This document shows positions 10,832 through 19,758 of a DNA stretch of 64,000 nucleotides, one piece after another. The position numbers and the translations under genes were made by a program. Below the pieces are notes generated by a model that had not been told where the DNA came from, did no database searches, and saw only the letters and a program-made list of their open reading frames with translations. The DNA lies in the NCBI RefSeq assembly GCF_013522825.1, contig NZ_JAAMQZ010000002.1:186001-250000 (forward strand). Reading direction: 5' to 3'. Position 1 is the stretch's first letter. Every line of letters starts with the position of its first letter. The stretch is from Stutzerimonas stutzeri. Lineage in GTDB: Bacteria > Pseudomonadota > Gammaproteobacteria > Pseudomonadales > Pseudomonadaceae.

Positions 10832-11902
10832 TCAGTTGGATGGCAAGCCATCGACTGTGGTCACATCAGTGCCGCCAGCAAACGACTGACCGGTCACGAG
10901 CAGACGCTCCAGTCTACTGTGCAATTGCTCCGGCAGGTTATGCCGGACATCTTCCGCCGCGCGCCGGATGGCCGACCGAAAGCCTTCCCTGCCGGCACCG
11001 CCATGGCTTTTCACGACGATGCCCTGCAACCCCAGAAAGCTCGCTCCGTTGTATTGCGCCGGACTCATGTCGGCACGCAGCTGGCGCAACAGCGGCAGCG
11101 CAAGCACGCCCAGCAGGCGCGACAACAGCGAGCGCCGACACAATGCCTCGACTCGCGAGGACACCAGCTGCGCCAGGCCCTCGGTGGACTTGAGCAGAAT
11201 ATTGCCGACAAAGCCGTCGCAGACGACCACGTCGGCTTCCCCCCGGAAGAGTCCGTCACCCTCGATAAAGCCGCTGTAGTCGAGATCAACCGCCTGCTGC
11301 AGCAACACCGCCGCCGCCTTGACCTGCTGATTGCCCTTGATCGCCTCGGTGCCCACGTTGAGCAGCGCCACCCGTGGTCGCTCGACCCCCAGAGTCTGCG
11401 CCGCGACCGAGCCCATCACGCCAAACTGGTAGAGCTGCCCGGCACTGCAGTCCACGTTCGCCCCCAGATCGAGCAACAGGCAGGAGCCGTCGCGCGTCGG
11501 AATGGCGGTCGCCATGGCCGGGCGATCGATGCCCGGCAGGGTCTTCAGCACATGCCGGGCCAGCGCCATCAGAGCGCCGGTGTTGCCGGCACTGACGCAG
11601 GCCTGGGCCTGGCCGTCACGCACCAGCTCAAGGGCCACGCGCATGGACGATCGAGGCTTGCCACGCAAGGCCTGGGTCGGTCGCTCATCCATCCCGACGA
11701 CCTCATCGGCCTCGACGATTTTCAGACGCGCAGCATCCACCCGCCCATATCGGGAGACGATTTCTTCAAGGATGGAGGTTTGGCCGACAAGGACCAGGTG
11801 CAGCGAGGGCGTTTCAGCCAGACAGTCGAGACTGGCCGGAACAATGCGGTGAGGACCGAAGTCCCCACCCATTGCATCGATCGCGATGATCGGAGCGGAC
11901 AA
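10832..11902 (-). CDS. plsX: Phosphate acyltransferase PlsX
   Basis: A 356-residue enzyme making acyl-phosphate from acyl-ACP for phosphatidic acid synthesis. Family motifs: [13 protein letters not shown] at the start, [48 protein letters not shown] and [18 protein letters not shown]. The reading begins at TTG 11902 (TTG TCC GCT CCG). No ATG or GTG precedes the conserved N-terminus in this frame, and the first internal Met lies inside the AMGGD motif. TTG is therefore the likely true start, 3 bp after the rpmF stop, with only a weak GAG upstream. Coupling to rpmF translation is likely. Confidence 0.93.
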   Translation of the reverse strand: MSAPIIAIDAMGGDFGPHRIVPASLDCLAETPSLHLVLVGQTSILEEIVSRYGRVDAARLKIVEADEVVGMDERPTQALRGKPRSSMRVALELVRDGQAQACVSAGNTGALMALARHVLKTLPGIDRPAMATAIPTRDGSCLLLDLGANVDCSAGQLYQFGVMGSVAAQTLGVERPRVALLNVGTEAIKGNQQVKAAAVLLQQAVDLDYSGFIEGDGLFRGEADVVVCDGFVGNILLKSTEGLAQLVSSRVEALCRRSLLSRLLGVLALPLLRQLRADMSPAQYNGASFLGLQGIVVKSHGGAGREGFRSAIRRAAEDVRHNLPEQLHSRLERLLVTGQSFAGGTDVTTVDGLPSN

Positions 11903-11905
11903 GGT

Positions 11906-12088
11906 TTACTCGTCAGCGCCCTTGTCGATCACCTTGCGACCGCGGTAGAAACCTTCCGGGGAAACATGGTGGCGCAGGTGAACTTCACCGGTGCTCTTTT
12001 CCACGGACAGGGCGTTCGGCACCAGTGCGTCGTGGGAACGGCGCATATCGCGGGCGGAACGGGATTTTTTGTTCTGCTGAACAGCCAT
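11906..12088 (-). CDS. rpmF: 50S ribosomal protein L32
   Basis: A 60-residue basic ribosomal protein: [20 protein letters not shown] followed by the [14 protein letters not shown] end typical of the family. ATG 12088 has AGGAG 8-9 nt upstream. It sits in the conserved yceD-rpmF-plsX-fab order, which links ribosome and membrane lipid synthesis. The Cys-containing zinc-ribbon version of L32 is not used here: no Cys is present. Confidence 0.96.
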   Translation of the reverse strand: MAVQQNKKSRSARDMRRSHDALVPNALSVEKSTGEVHLRHHVSPEGFYRGRKVIDKGADE

Positions 12089-12100
12089 TGGGATCAACTC

Positions 12101-12628
12101 CTAAACGTTTGGGTCACGCTTTAACTGCGCCAGTACGCTGAACGGGTTGGACCGCGTTACCTCGTCCTCACTCGGCTCGGGCTCATCAGGCCCTGCCGGC
12201 GGCTGGCAAATTTCAAGGTCATGGAGTGGAACAATCGGAAGAGCGAGCAGAAGCTCCTCTTCAACCAGCGCCAGCAGATCCAGAGGATCCTCTCCCACTT
12301 CCAGCACGTCATAGCCCTTGGGCAGGTGCTGGCTGCTCGAACCCTCATTCACAACGGCATAATCGCATTCGCTATGGATAGGCAGAACAACCAGCTCCAG
12401 ACAACGCTGGCAAATCATCGTGACCTCAACGTCCAGCTCACTGTGGATGACCACGGTTCGCTGCTCGTCGCGCCCAAAGTCGAAGCTGGCGCGCACCACA
12501 CCTTTATCGTCCTCTAGAGGATCGACAAGCCGCTTGAGCTCCGACAACTGCAGCTCGCCCTTGAGGGAGGCCGCTCGGTCAGCGAGCTTGCGCGGGTCAA
12601 CGTGCGGGGGTATTGGTCCTTTCAACAT
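12101..12628 (-). CDS. yceD: YceD family protein (DUF177), 23S rRNA accumulation
   Basis: A 175-residue protein of the DUF177/YceD family, encoded in front of rpmF as in most bacteria. The family is linked to 23S rRNA levels and ribosome assembly. Visible: CQRCLELVVLPIHSE with the conserved CxxC, an acidic middle (EVGEDPLDLLALVEEELLLALP), and the C-terminal RSNPFSVLAQLK, which is the family end signature. ATG 12628 starts MLKGPIPPHVDPRKLA. It heads the minus-strand unit and diverges from maf across a 101-bp gap. Confidence 0.9.
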   Translation of the reverse strand: MLKGPIPPHVDPRKLADRAASLKGELQLSELKRLVDPLEDDKGVVRASFDFGRDEQRTVVIHSELDVEVTMICQRCLELVVLPIHSECDYAVVNEGSSSQHLPKGYDVLEVGEDPLDLLALVEEELLLALPIVPLHDLEICQPPAGPDEPEPSEDEVTRSNPFSVLAQLKRDPNV

Positions 12629-12729
12629 AAGCGCGGCATTCTAGGGATGCGCCCCACGACTGTCAAAGGAATTCAGCTTCTCAGCCCCGCTCAGTCGAAG
12701 ACCACTCAGCACCTATATAAGGAAGGAAA

Positions 12730-13308
12730 ATGCGCCACCTGCTTCTCGCCTCCAGCTCCCCCTACCGACGCGAACTGCTTTCACGGCTGCGCCTGCCGTT
12801 CGACTGCTGCGCCCCGCACATCGACGAAACCGCCCGCCCCGATGAATCCCCGGAACAGCTGGTGCGCCGGCTTTCCCGCGAAAAGGCCCGGGCACTGACC
12901 GAAACCCACCCGGATCATCTGATCATCGGCTCCGACCAGGTGGCCGTGCTGGGCGACAGGATCATCGGCAAGCCGCATACGTTCGAGCGCGCCAGGGAGC
13001 AGTTGCTGTCATGCAGCGGCAAACGCCTGGATTTTCTGACCGGCCTGACGCTGCTCGACAGCCGCAACGCAAGCGAACAGGTCGACTGCCTGCGCTTCAG
13101 CGTACTTTTTCGCGACCTCGGCGAGGCGCAGATCGAGCGCTACCTCAGGGCCGAACAACCCTTCGATTGCGCCGGCAGCTTCAAGGCCGAAGGCCTGGGC
13201 ATCAGCCTGTTCCGCGCCACCGAAGGCGAAGATGCCACCAGCCTGATCGGCCTGCCGCTGATCCGGCTGGTGGACATGCTTAACAACGCGGGAATCGAGG
13301 TTCCTTGA
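12730..13308 (+). CDS. yceF: Maf-family nucleotide pyrophosphatase (YceF type)
   Basis: A 192-residue Maf/HAM1-fold house-cleaning enzyme that hydrolyses modified nucleoside triphosphates, probably m7GTP given the YceF-like position next to yceD. It starts LLLASSSPYRRELLSRL (phosphate-binding loop) and has ETARPDESPEQLVRRLSREKA, IIGSDQVAVL with the catalytic Asp, and FKAEGLG. The ATG at 12730 follows AAGGAAGGAAA. It converges on sppA with only 8 bp between the stops. Confidence 0.92.
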   Translation: MRHLLLASSSPYRRELLSRLRLPFDCCAPHIDETARPDESPEQLVRRLSREKARALTETHPDHLIIGSDQVAVLGDRIIGKPHTFERAREQLLSCSGKRLDFLTGLTLLDSRNASEQVDCLRFSVLFRDLGEAQIERYLRAEQPFDCAGSFKAEGLGISLFRATEGEDATSLIGLPLIRLVDMLNNAGIEVP

Positions 13309-13316
13309 AGCCCAGG

Positions 13317-14300
13317 TCAGCGCAGCGTTGGCCCCTGGAGCCCCATCCACATTGCCAGCTGCGCGCCCATACCGGCACCGAGTTTCTTGGTGAAGCGATC
13401 CAGCGGAGATTCCTTGACGGTGAAATCCACCAGTTTTTCCTCACCGATCACTTCCCGCGCCACATAGCCGGTGCTGCCCAGGGCGTCGATCAGCCCCAGC
13501 TCCAGTGCCTGTTCACCGGACCAGATCAGGCCGGAGAACAGCTCGGGATGTGCGTCCACCTGCAGTCGGTCGCCACGCCCTTGCTTGACGCTATCGATGA
13601 ACTGGCGATGAGTGGTCGTCAGCACACTCCGCCAGAATTCGGTTTCTTCCTGCTTCTGCGGCTGGAACGGATCGAGGAACGCCTTGTGCTCGCCGGAGGT
13701 GTACACCCGCCGCTCGACGCCCAGCTTGTCCAGCGCCTCGACAAAGCCGAAGGTTGCAGCCGTCACCCCGATGGAGCCCACCAGGCTCGATTTGTCGGCA
13801 TAGATTTCATCGGCGGCGCTGGCGATGTAATAAGCACCCGAAGCGCCCAGGTCGGTAATCACCGCGTAGACCTTGACCTGCGGATACTCGCCACGCAGCC
13901 GGCGAATTTCATCGTAGATATAGCCCGACTGCACCGGACTGCCACCGGGACTGTTGATACGCAGCACTACCGCCCGGGTGCCCGCATCCTCGAATGCCGC
14001 GCGCAACGCTCCGACTATGTTGTCGGCACTGGCCTGCTCCTGGTCGGCGATCATCCCGCGCACGTTGATCACCGCGGTATGGCTGTCGCCGCCCTTCTTG
14101 TCGCCACCCAGTTGCAGCAGTGGCGAGAAAAGCGCCAGCGCCACGAACAGGTACAAAAAGGTCAGCGACTTGAAGAAGATCCCCCAGCGCCTGGCCCTGC
14201 GCTGCTCCTGCACACCCGCCAGCAGCGTCTTCTCCAGCAGTTTCCAACTGTTTCGCTCTTCCTTGCTCCCCTCGACCGGGGCCTTCCATTCATCCGACAT
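13317..14300 (-). CDS. sppA: Signal peptide peptidase SppA
   Basis: A 327-residue membrane-anchored serine protease of the short SppA class (S49), clearing cleaved signal peptides. One TM segment (about residues 40-62, IFFKSLTFLYLFVALALFSPLL) is followed by the protease domain: VINVRGMI, RINSPGGSPVQSGYIYDEI, the nucleophile in DLGASGAYYIASAADEIYA, and the general-base Lys in ADKSSLVGSIGV. The start is ATG 14300 ([11 protein letters not shown]), overlapping the upstream HAD gene by 11 bp. The frame to 14480 lies wholly inside that gene and was discarded. Confidence 0.93.
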   Translation of the reverse strand: MSDEWKAPVEGSKEERNSWKLLEKTLLAGVQEQRRARRWGIFFKSLTFLYLFVALALFSPLLQLGGDKKGGDSHTAVINVRGMIADQEQASADNIVGALRAAFEDAGTRAVVLRINSPGGSPVQSGYIYDEIRRLRGEYPQVKVYAVITDLGASGAYYIASAADEIYADKSSLVGSIGVTAATFGFVEALDKLGVERRVYTSGEHKAFLDPFQPQKQEETEFWRSVLTTTHRQFIDSVKQGRGDRLQVDAHPELFSGLIWSGEQALELGLIDALGSTGYVAREVIGEEKLVDFTVKESPLDRFTKKLGAGMGAQLAMWMGLQGPTLR

Positions 14301-14976
14301 ATCTACCTGCCTCAGCCGTACCTGCAGAGCGCAGCCACTGGCCGAGCTCCGAAAAACCATTGATCGCAAAACGCGGCGAACAGGCCTGCAGCACCTCGAA
14401 AGGCTGCGCACCGTAGCCGACCGCGACACTATCCACCCCGGCGCGCCTGGCCATCTCCAGGTCGAACACCGAATCGCCAATCATCAGCGCCTGTTCGGGC
14501 CTTGCCCCGCAGTGCGCCAGGATTTCCTGAATCATCAGAGGATGAGGCTTGCTGGCGGTTTCATCCGCGCAGCGCGTGACGTCGAAGAAATCCGTCAGCC
14601 CCTGCCCCGCGAGCACCCGGTCCAGCCCCTGCCGACCCTTGCCGGTCGCCACCGCGAGCAGATGCCCCTGCTCGCGAAACTGCCGCAAGCCCTCGGCAAC
14701 GCCGGGATACAGCGCCGCAGGCTCGGCATCGAGCGCCAGGTAATGCTCGACATAGGCGTCTCTGAAGGCCGTCACCCTCGTCGCATCCGCCACCTGCGGA
14801 TAGAGCACGGCAATGGCCTCAGGCAAGGCAAGTCCGATGATGCCCTTGATGGCGACCTCATCGAGCACCGGCAGGTCACAGGCCGTAGCCGCCGCGCAAA
14901 CCGATTCGACGATGCGCCCGATGGAATCCATCAGGGTTCCGTCCCAATCGAAGATCAGCAGGCTGTAGTCACTCAC
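14290..14976 (-). CDS. HAD hydrolase, phosphoglycolate-phosphatase-like
   Basis: A 228-residue haloacid-dehalogenase hydrolase with a helical cap (subclass I). Motif I is [10 protein letters not shown], motif II VATGKG, motif III lysine in SKPHP, motif [14 protein letters not shown]. It resembles phosphoglycolate phosphatase, but the family has many sugar- and nucleotide-phosphate substrates, so the substrate is open. It begins with GTG 14976, overlaps rluC by 8 bp, and is followed by sppA with an 11-bp overlap: a translationally coupled rluC-HAD-sppA unit. Confidence 0.88.
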   Translation of the reverse strand: MSDYSLLIFDWDGTLMDSIGRIVESVCAAATACDLPVLDEVAIKGIIGLALPEAIAVLYPQVADATRVTAFRDAYVEHYLALDAEPAALYPGVAEGLRQFREQGHLLAVATGKGRQGLDRVLAGQGLTDFFDVTRCADETASKPHPLMIQEILAHCGARPEQALMIGDSVFDLEMARRAGVDSVAVGYGAQPFEVLQACSPRFAINGFSELGQWLRSAGTAEAGRYVG

Positions 14977-15922
14977 CCAGGCGCTCCAGCGTGCGCGACC
15001 AGACCTCGTCCACCGGCGCTTCCAGGCTCAGCTCGCCGCCCTCGGGCAAGGGCACCCGCAATGCATGGGCGTGCAGAAACAGACGCTTGCCACCCAGCTC
15101 GCGAATCAACCCGGAAAACTCCTCATCGCCGTACTTGCTGTCGCCGGCAATGGCATGTCCGGCATGACGCGCATGCACACGGATCTGATGGGTGCGCCCG
15201 GTAATCGGCCTGGCCTCGACCAGCGTGGCGAAATCGCCGAAGCGACGCAGCACCCGGAACAGCGTCAGCGCCTCCTTGCCTTCCTCGGTGACCTCGACCA
15301 TACGCTCGCCGGAACGCAAGGTATTTTTCAGCAGGGGCGCGCTGACCTGCTTCGTGCCTGTTTCCCAGCGACCACGCACCAGCGCCATATAGCGCTTGTC
15401 GACACCATCGCCACGCAGCGCCTGATGCAGGTGGCGGAGCATGCTGCGCTTCTTGGCGATCATCAGCAGACCCGAGGTATCGCGATCCAGGCGATGCACC
15501 AGCTCCAGCTCCTTGGCATCGGGACGCAGCTGGCGCAGCGCTTCGATGACGCCGAAGCTGAGCCCGCTGCCGCCATGCACGGCGATGCCCGCCGGCTTGT
15601 TGAGCACGATCAGCGCCTTGTCTTCATAGACGATGGCCGCTTCCAGGCGTTCGAGCAGGCCCTGCGCCAACGGCACCGGCTCATCGCGCTCGGCCAGCCG
15701 CAATGGCGGCACACGCACCATATCGCCGGCCTGGAGCTTGTATTCGGGCTTGATCCGGCCTTTGTTGACCCGCACCTCACCCTTGCGCAGGATGCGGTAG
15801 ATCAACGTCTTGGGCACGCCCTTGAGTTGAGTGCGGAGGAAGTTATCGATGCGCTGGCCGGCAAGTTCCGGCGAGACCTCGAGCATTTGCACGCCCGTGG
15901 TCTGAAGAGGGGTATTGGTCAT
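14969..15922 (-). CDS. rluC: 23S rRNA pseudouridine synthase RluC
   Basis: A 317-residue pseudouridine synthase of the RluA family with an N-terminal S4 RNA-binding domain ([33 protein letters not shown], residues about 24-60). The catalytic Asp is in [13 protein letters not shown], and GRTHQIRVH follows. RluC modifies 23S rRNA positions 955, 2504 and 2580 (E. coli numbering). It lies divergent to rne, as in many proteobacteria, with the shared upstream region carrying the rne promoter. Confidence 0.94.
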   Translation of the reverse strand: MTNTPLQTTGVQMLEVSPELAGQRIDNFLRTQLKGVPKTLIYRILRKGEVRVNKGRIKPEYKLQAGDMVRVPPLRLAERDEPVPLAQGLLERLEAAIVYEDKALIVLNKPAGIAVHGGSGLSFGVIEALRQLRPDAKELELVHRLDRDTSGLLMIAKKRSMLRHLHQALRGDGVDKRYMALVRGRWETGTKQVSAPLLKNTLRSGERMVEVTEEGKEALTLFRVLRRFGDFATLVEARPITGRTHQIRVHARHAGHAIAGDSKYGDEEFSGLIRELGGKRLFLHAHALRVPLPEGGELSLEAPVDEVWSRTLERLGE

Positions 15923-15949
15923 CGGCGAATGGTATCAATTTTCATGCAA

Positions 15950-15978
15950 TTGAAGCACTTAAACATTACTGTTATAGT
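15950..15978 (+). promoter_or_regulatory. Sigma-70-type promoter of rne
   Basis: TTGAAG (15950-15955) and TATAGT (15973-15978) with exactly 17 bp between them; five of six bases match the consensus in each box. The predicted start near 15985 leaves a leader of almost 500 nt before rne. It is the best promoter match I found in the window. Confidence 0.75.
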
Positions 15979-15984
15979 CCCGTG

Positions 15985-16481
15985 CGCCGCCAAAAGCGGC
16001 CAGGTCCGAGGAAGCATGCGAAACAGCCATCCCCGACCGGAAACATGTTCGAGGACGTGAGGCCGTCCGACGCACCCTCTCTCAAGTAGCGACGAGGTTG
16101 CGAAACAAGCCTTGAAGACATGATGCGTGCCCCCTCTTTTGGGCAATCGCGATAATCGAAAACCCGCTCCCCGGATTCTGCGAGCGGCACCCGATTTTTC
16201 AACGTATGCGTGTTGGGTCGAGATGCACAGCATCGGATTGCGTAGCAAAGGCTTACACAGACGTTTCATTCCGTCCGCTACCGATGCCTGATTCCTCCTC
16301 CCGAACCATTGCTGCTGTTTCGACAGCAAGCAGGAGACGTCGTCGCGACGCCGGCCCAACTGGCCTCACATCGCTGGACACTGGAGTGCCTTACAACCAT
16401 TCCTGACGCACCTGACACCGACTGCGAGAGTCGTGTGTGCCGAACGCCGTTTCCGGATGCCACGGAAACCGACGGTACTAC
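15985..16481 (+). promoter_or_regulatory. Long structured 5' leader of rne
   Basis: About 497 nt without a convincing gene. In E. coli the rne leader folds and is cut by RNase E itself, giving feedback control. A distinct Pseudomonas motif (rne-II, as I recall it) occupies the same place. Here I see GCTGT-TTCG-ACAGC (a UUCG-capped stem near 16313-16330) and GTTTCCG/CGGAAAC (16449-16455 with 16463-16469) 12 nt before the ATG, where it could hide the ribosome site. No strong Shine-Dalgarno is visible. Its role as an autoregulatory element is inferred from position. Confidence 0.6.
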
Positions 16482-19400
16482 ATGAAAAGAATGCTGATTA
16501 ACGCAACCCAGCCCGAAGAGTTGCGCGTTGCACTGGTCGATGGCCAGCGACTGTTCGACCTGGATATCGAATCCGGTGCTCGCGAACAGAAGAAGGCCAA
16601 CATCTACAAAGGCAAGATCACCCGCGTCGAAGCCAGCCTCGAAGCCGCTTTCGTCGATTTTGGCGCAGACCGCCACGGCTTCCTGCCGCTCAAGGAAATC
16701 TCCCGCGAATATTTCTCCAAGGCCCCCGAAGGCCGCGTCAACATCAAGGACGTCCTGAAGGAAGGCCAGGAAGTCATCGTCCAGGTCGAGAAGGAAGAAC
16801 GCGGCAACAAGGGCGCCGCCCTCACCACCTTCATCAGCCTGGCCGGTCGCTACCTCGTACTGATGCCGAACAACCCGCGTGCCGGTGGCATTTCGCGGCG
16901 CATCGAAGGCGAGGAACGCAACGAACTGCGTGAAGCGCTGAACGGCATCAACGTCCCCGCCGACATGGGCCTGATCGTGCGCACCGCCGGCCTCGGCCGC
17001 TCCAGCGAAGAGCTGCAGTGGGACCTCGATTACCTGGTGCAACTCTGGAACGCCGTCAAGGAAGCCTCCCAGGACCGCCCCGCGCCCTTCCTGATCTATC
17101 AGGAATCCAACGTCATCATCCGCGCCATCCGCGACTACCTGCGCCAGGACATCGGCGAAGTGCTGATCGACAGCATCGATGCCCAGGAAGAGGCCCTGAG
17201 CTTCATCCAGCAGGTGATGCCGCAGTACGCCAGCAAGATCAAGCTGTACGAAGACAGCGTGCCGCTGTTCAACCGCTTCCAGATCGAAAGCCAGATCGAA
17301 ACCGCCTTCCAGCGTGAAGTGAAACTGCCGTCCGGCGGCTCCATCGTCATCGACCCCACCGAAGCGCTGGTGTCCATCGACATCAACTCGGCGCGCGCCA
17401 CCAAGGGCGGCGACATCGAGGAAACCGCGCTGCAGACCAACCTGGAAGCGGCCGAGGAAATCGCCCGCCAGCTGCGTCTGCGCGATATCGGCGGCCTGAT
17501 CGTCATCGACTTCATCGACATGACCCCGGCCAAGAACCAGCGCGCCGTGGAAGAGAAGGTCCGCGAAGCACTCGAAGCCGACCGCGCCCGCATCCAGGTC
17601 GGTCGCATCTCGCGCTTCGGCCTGCTGGAGATGTCCCGTCAGCGCCTGCGCCCCTCGCTGGGCGAAACCAGTGGCATCGTCTGCCCGCGCTGCAAGGGCC
17701 AGGGCATCATCCGCGACGTCGAATCGCTGTCGCTGGCCATCCTGCGCCTGATCGAGGAAGAAGCGCTGAAGGACCGCACCGCCGAGATTCGCGCGCGCGT
17801 GCCCTTCCAGGTGGCGGCTTTCCTGCTCAATGAAAAGCGCAATGCCATCACCAAGATCGAACTGCGCACCCGCGCGCGTATCTTCATCCTGCCGGACGAC
17901 CATCTGGAAACGCCGCATTTCGAAGTCCAGCGTCTGCGCGACGACAGCCCGGAAATCATGGCTGGCCAGGCCAGCTACGAGATGAGCCCGACTGAAGTCG
18001 AAGAGGCCCAGCCGGTCAGTTCGACCCGAACCCTGGTACGCCAGGAAGCGGCAGTCAAAACCGCACCACAACGCACGGCCCCTGCGCCCGCAGCCAATCC
18101 GGCACCTATCGCCGCTCCCGCGTCCGCCGCACCTGCCGCGCAGGAACCCAGCCTGTTCAAGGGACTGGTCAAATCCCTGGTTGGCCTGTTTGCCGGCAAG
18201 CAGGAAGAACCGGTCGTCGAAGTCGAGAAGAAACCTGCAACCAGCAATCGCCCGCAGCGCAACGATGAGCGTCGCAGCGGTCGCCAGCAGAACCGTCGCC
18301 GTGACTCGCGTAGCAACCGTGACGAAGAGCGCAAGCCTCGGGAAGAGCGCGCCCCACGTGAAGAGCGTCAGCCTCGCGAAGAGCGCCAGCCACGTCCGCC
18401 ACGCGAAGAGCGCAAGCCCCGCGAGCCGCGCGAAGCGCTGGAAACCGGCGAAAGCACTGCGCAGCCGCAGCCACGTCGCGAGCGCGCACCCCGTGAGGAG
18501 CGCCAGCCGCGTGAAGAACGCAAGCGCGAGCTGCGTGCACCGATCGACGAGATCGATCAGTCCACCACGACCGTGAGCGAAGGGACCACCGAGCGCAAGC
18601 CTCGCCCACCGCGTGAAGAGCGCAAGCCTCGTGCCGAGCAGCTTGCGAACGAGGAAGCCCTGCAGCAGGACGAAGAGACACAGGAAAGCGCCATCGACGA
18701 ACAGGATTCCACCGAGGGCAGCGACCGTCCGCGTCGCCGCTCCCGTGGCCAGCGTCGCCGCAGCAACCGTCGCGATCGCCAGCGTGATGCCAATGGCAAC
18801 GAGATCGACAGCGAAAACGAAACCGAGACCGGCAACGTCAGCGAAAGCAATGCCCCGGTGAAATCCGAGCAGGTCGCCATCGCCGCAACCGCCGCCGCTC
18901 TGGTGGCCAACACTGCCGATACCGAGCCCGCACCGTCGGCGCCTGCAATCGAGGCTGAAACAGCTGCGCAGCAAGCAGCCGCTGCGCCTGTACCTGTAGA
19001 AGCTGAACAGGCACAGCCGGAAGCCGTGGTCGAAGCGCCGGTCAACGCCGCTGCAGAAGCAGAACCGGTCGAAGCCCAGCCGTCCGCGCCAGAGCCGGTC
19101 GCAAGCACGCCCGCCCCTGCTGCTGAAGAGCCTGCGGTTGTCGTCGCCGAACCTGTCCCAGCCGTTGAAGCCCAGCCTGCCGCTCCGGCGCCGGTGCTGA
19201 CGCCTTCGGGTCGCGCACCCAACGACCCGCGTGAAGTACGTCGCCGTCGTCGCGAGGAAGAACGCCTGGCCAAGGAAGCCGCTGAAGCCCAAGCCAGAGC
19301 CGCCAGCGAGGCACAGACCGCCGCCGAGCAGCCTCTGGCCAGCCCGGAAATCGTTGCCGCCGACCCTGTCGCCGAGCAAGCGCCCACCGAGCAAGCCGCG

Positions 19401-19550
19401 GAAACGCCGGTCGCCCTTGTGGAAGATGCCCCTGTCGCACCGGTCGAACAACCGGCTGTCGATAGCCAAGCGCCTGCCAGCGAGCCTTCTCCGGCAAGCG
19501 AAGTGGAAAAAGGCAACGAGTCTGACGACGATGAAAATCGCCAACGCTGA
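16482..19550 (+). CDS. rne: Ribonuclease E
   Basis: A 1022-residue endoribonuclease and degradosome scaffold. The N-terminal half (1 to about 510) is highly conserved: an S1 domain after [10 protein letters not shown], the catalytic Asp pair in SIDINSA (Asp300) and VIDFIDM (Asp343), and the Zn-link CPRCKGQG near residue 401. The tail is low-complexity: an amphipathic helix [14 protein letters not shown] (about 557-570) that should bind the membrane, Arg/Glu-rich RNA-binding stretches (about 590-720, repeated [17 protein letters not shown]), an Ala/Pro/Glu-rich section, and [19 protein letters not shown] near 914, resembling short partner-binding motifs described in Pseudomonas RNase E. I chose ATG 16482; the 15 residues upstream are unlike the family. 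Confidence 0.97.
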   Translation: MKRMLINATQPEELRVALVDGQRLFDLDIESGAREQKKANIYKGKITRVEASLEAAFVDFGADRHGFLPLKEISREYFSKAPEGRVNIKDVLKEGQEVIVQVEKEERGNKGAALTTFISLAGRYLVLMPNNPRAGGISRRIEGEERNELREALNGINVPADMGLIVRTAGLGRSSEELQWDLDYLVQLWNAVKEASQDRPAPFLIYQESNVIIRAIRDYLRQDIGEVLIDSIDAQEEALSFIQQVMPQYASKIKLYEDSVPLFNRFQIESQIETAFQREVKLPSGGSIVIDPTEALVSIDINSARATKGGDIEETALQTNLEAAEEIARQLRLRDIGGLIVIDFIDMTPAKNQRAVEEKVREALEADRARIQVGRISRFGLLEMSRQRLRPSLGETSGIVCPRCKGQGIIRDVESLSLAILRLIEEEALKDRTAEIRARVPFQVAAFLLNEKRNAITKIELRTRARIFILPDDHLETPHFEVQRLRDDSPEIMAGQASYEMSPTEVEEAQPVSSTRTLVRQEAAVKTAPQRTAPAPAANPAPIAAPASAAPAAQEPSLFKGLVKSLVGLFAGKQEEPVVEVEKKPATSNRPQRNDERRSGRQQNRRRDSRSNRDEERKPREERAPREERQPREERQPRPPREERKPREPREALETGESTAQPQPRRERAPREERQPREERKRELRAPIDEIDQSTTTVSEGTTERKPRPPREERKPRAEQLANEEALQQDEETQESAIDEQDSTEGSDRPRRRSRGQRRRSNRRDRQRDANGNEIDSENETETGNVSESNAPVKSEQVAIAATAAALVANTADTEPAPSAPAIEAETAAQQAAAAPVPVEAEQAQPEAVVEAPVNAAAEAEPVEAQPSAPEPVASTPAPAAEEPAVVVAEPVPAVEAQPAAPAPVLTPSGRAPNDPREVRRRRREEERLAKEAAEAQARAASEAQTAAEQPLASPEIVAADPVAEQAPTEQAAETPVALVEDAPVAPVEQPAVDSQAPASEPSPASEVEKGNESDDDENRQR

Positions 19551-19588
19551 AACATCGCGTTGACAGGGATGCTCCGGCATCCCGAGTG

Positions 19589-19625
19589 AAAACAAAACCC
19601 CGCCTCAGTGCGGGGTTTTGTTTTT
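19589..19625 (+). terminator. rne terminator
   Basis: AAAACAAAACCCCGC (19589-19603) pairs perfectly with GCGGGGTTTTGTTTT (19610-19624) across the loop CTCAGT, and the right arm is itself the T-tract. It is a textbook intrinsic terminator 39 bp after the rne stop, working in both directions because of the A-rich left arm. Confidence 0.95.
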
Positions 19626-19758
19626 GAGCGCCAGGCGCAGCGATGCAAGCCTGGTTTCGGGTATTGGCAACCGACCAAAGCCGCGATTGCCATCTTATTG
19701 CCAGCAGCCGAACATTGCGCCCGCTCACCTAACGAAAGCACCTTTCCAAGGACGCCGG

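Noticed and set aside
15972..16202. A small minus-strand gene in the rne leader
   Set aside because: A 76-codon frame with no ribosome site or family similarity; it lies within the predicted rne leader and overlaps the rne promoter.
16278..19595. A 1105-codon frame opposite rne
   Set aside because: Long antisense frames are common in GC-rich codon-biased genes; the translation is a low-complexity Gly/Phe/Arg run, and rne on the other strand is unmistakable.
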